NCBI RefSeq assembly: GCF_000379665.1
Contig: NZ_KB903359.1
Span: 1,579,340 to 1,643,339, forward strand
Length of the DNA: 64,000 nt
Direction: 5' to 3'
DNA from: Butyricimonas synergistica DSM 23225
GTDB lineage: Bacteria; Bacteroidota; Bacteroidia; Bacteroidales; Marinifilaceae
The position numbers and the translations under genes are program-made. The notes beneath the pieces were generated by a model. That model was not told the DNA's origin. It searched no databases and worked only from the letters and a program-made list of their open reading frames with translations. Shown piece after piece: positions 63,347-64,000 of this stretch. Position 1 is the stretch's first letter, and every line of letters starts with the position of its first letter.

Positions 63347-64000
63347 TTAAAAACTTGCATTTAAAGTGAAATTAAAAGTTCTCGCGAAAGGATAATTCAA
63401 TCCCCGTTCCTGCTTCACGCTGGAAATCGTGAATATATCTTTCATATTAAACGATAACCGCAACATACTCATCTTCCATTTCTTCAACAAATCTTGATTG
63501 AAATCATACCCCACCGTCAAAGAATTAAAATTCAACATATTATAATCCTGCACGAAACGAGAAGTTGGCAATGTCACACTATTCCGGTCTTTAATCGACT
63601 TCAAGCGAGTCACTTCCCCCGGCTTTGCCCAACGCTCCGTGAGCACCCGCTTGTCTGCATTCATATCATACAACTTCACGTTCTCCACTTTATCCACCAA
63701 AGTCTGATTATACACTTGTCCCCCGAACTCATACATGAACGTGGCGAACAACGTGAAACGCTTCCACTGGAAATTTACCCCGAAAGATCCCGTTGCATCC
63801 GGTTCAGTATCACCCAAAATAGCCTGCTGACTAGCCGTCCATTCCTGAATCACCTGTCCGCTTCGATCCAAGAACAATTCTTTTCCGTTACTCGGGTTGA
63901 TTCCTAAAGAACGCATCCCGTAAATAGATGTCAAAGAACCACCCTCCTCGTATTTCAACAAAGGTTTGCTATACTTCAAATCCTGTTTGTTGAAAATGTT
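63347..64000 (-). CDS. SusC/RagA TonB-linked transporter, C-terminal part (cut by window edge)
   Basis: 217 residues of barrel are visible; the frame is open to the right edge (NIFNKQDLKYSKPLLKY precedes), so most of the gene lies outside. FQWKRFTLFATFMYEFGGQVYNQTLVDKVENVKLYDMNADKRVLTERWAKPGEVTRLKSI and LNFNSLTVGYDFNQDLLKKWKMSMLRLSFNMKDIFTISS are SusC C-terminal strands, ending in ARTFNFTLNASF with terminal Phe. Its stop lies 10 nt ahead of the chosen susD ATG. It heads the operon running left to 54.2 kb. Confidence 0.92.
   Translation of the reverse strand, partial: NIFNKQDLKYSKPLLKYEEGGSLTSIYGMRSLGINPSNGKELFLDRSGQVIQEWTASQQAILGDTEPDATGSFGVNFQWKRFTLFATFMYEFGGQVYNQTLVDKVENVKLYDMNADKRVLTERWAKPGEVTRLKSIKDRNSVTLPTSRFVQDYNMLNFNSLTVGYDFNQDLLKKWKMSMLRLSFNMKDIFTISSVKQERGLNYPFARTFNFTLNASF

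Overview
The window looks like chromosomal DNA of a gut-type anaerobe of the Bacteroidota, order Bacteroidales. Evidence in the sequence: SusC/SusD pairs, FecR/ECF-sigma control, the short Bacteroidota-type RpoD, type V (FimA/Mfa1-like) fimbrial lipoproteins, DUF2723 and DUF4843 proteins, and promoters of the form TTTG-N19-TAnnTTTG. The mix of several large Zn-metalloproteases, FeoAB and GH92 enzymes would suit the Odoribacteraceae (Butyricimonas/Odoribacter), but that placement is a guess. No phage, integrase, transposase or CRISPR array is visible.

Left part (1-20,300) is mostly core genome: the end of an IGHMBP2-type helicase, flavodoxin, a B12-binding-type radical SAM protein, bacterioferritin, NDH-2, a FadL-type porin, an S4 RNA-binding protein, tRNA-Gln and tRNA-Leu each with its own terminator, a DUF2723 membrane protein, prfB with its programmed frameshift, a heptose-7-P kinase, pdxT/pdxS, rpoD, rpmH, and a FeoA-FeoB fusion with a Cys-rich partner.

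20,396-31,332 (minus strand) is one nutrient-uptake locus: ECF sigma, FecR anti-sigma, SusC with an STN signalling domain, SusD, a lipoprotein, and a large metzincin-like metalloprotease. 31,333-31,880 is a highly structured intergenic region. 31,881-39,200 holds a conserved hypothetical, a GNAT/DUF2156 pair, PoxB-type pyruvate oxidase, a GH29 fucosidase and class I FBP aldolase. 39,684-44,975 is a five-gene type V fimbrial operon. 45,097-47,147 is the two-gene radical-SAM/DUF4130 putative DNA-repair module, followed by an 11-bp repeat array and a DUF4272 gene.

48,649-64,000 (minus strand) is a second uptake locus: SusC (cut by the window edge), SusD, DUF4843 lipoprotein, PKD-like lipoprotein, an intact metalloprotease and an immediately following paralogue that has lost all three zinc histidines, then an intrinsic terminator, then GH92 - basic-secretory-protein peptidase - GH92. 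Together these suggest capture and dismantling of mannose-bearing glycoproteins or peptides. The most interesting items are the pseudo-protease paired with its active sister, the perfect intercistronic stem-loops placed just before the protease gene in both SusCD loci, the two hairpins with identical loops ahead of susC, and the nested dyads with 11-bp repeats at 31.6 kb.
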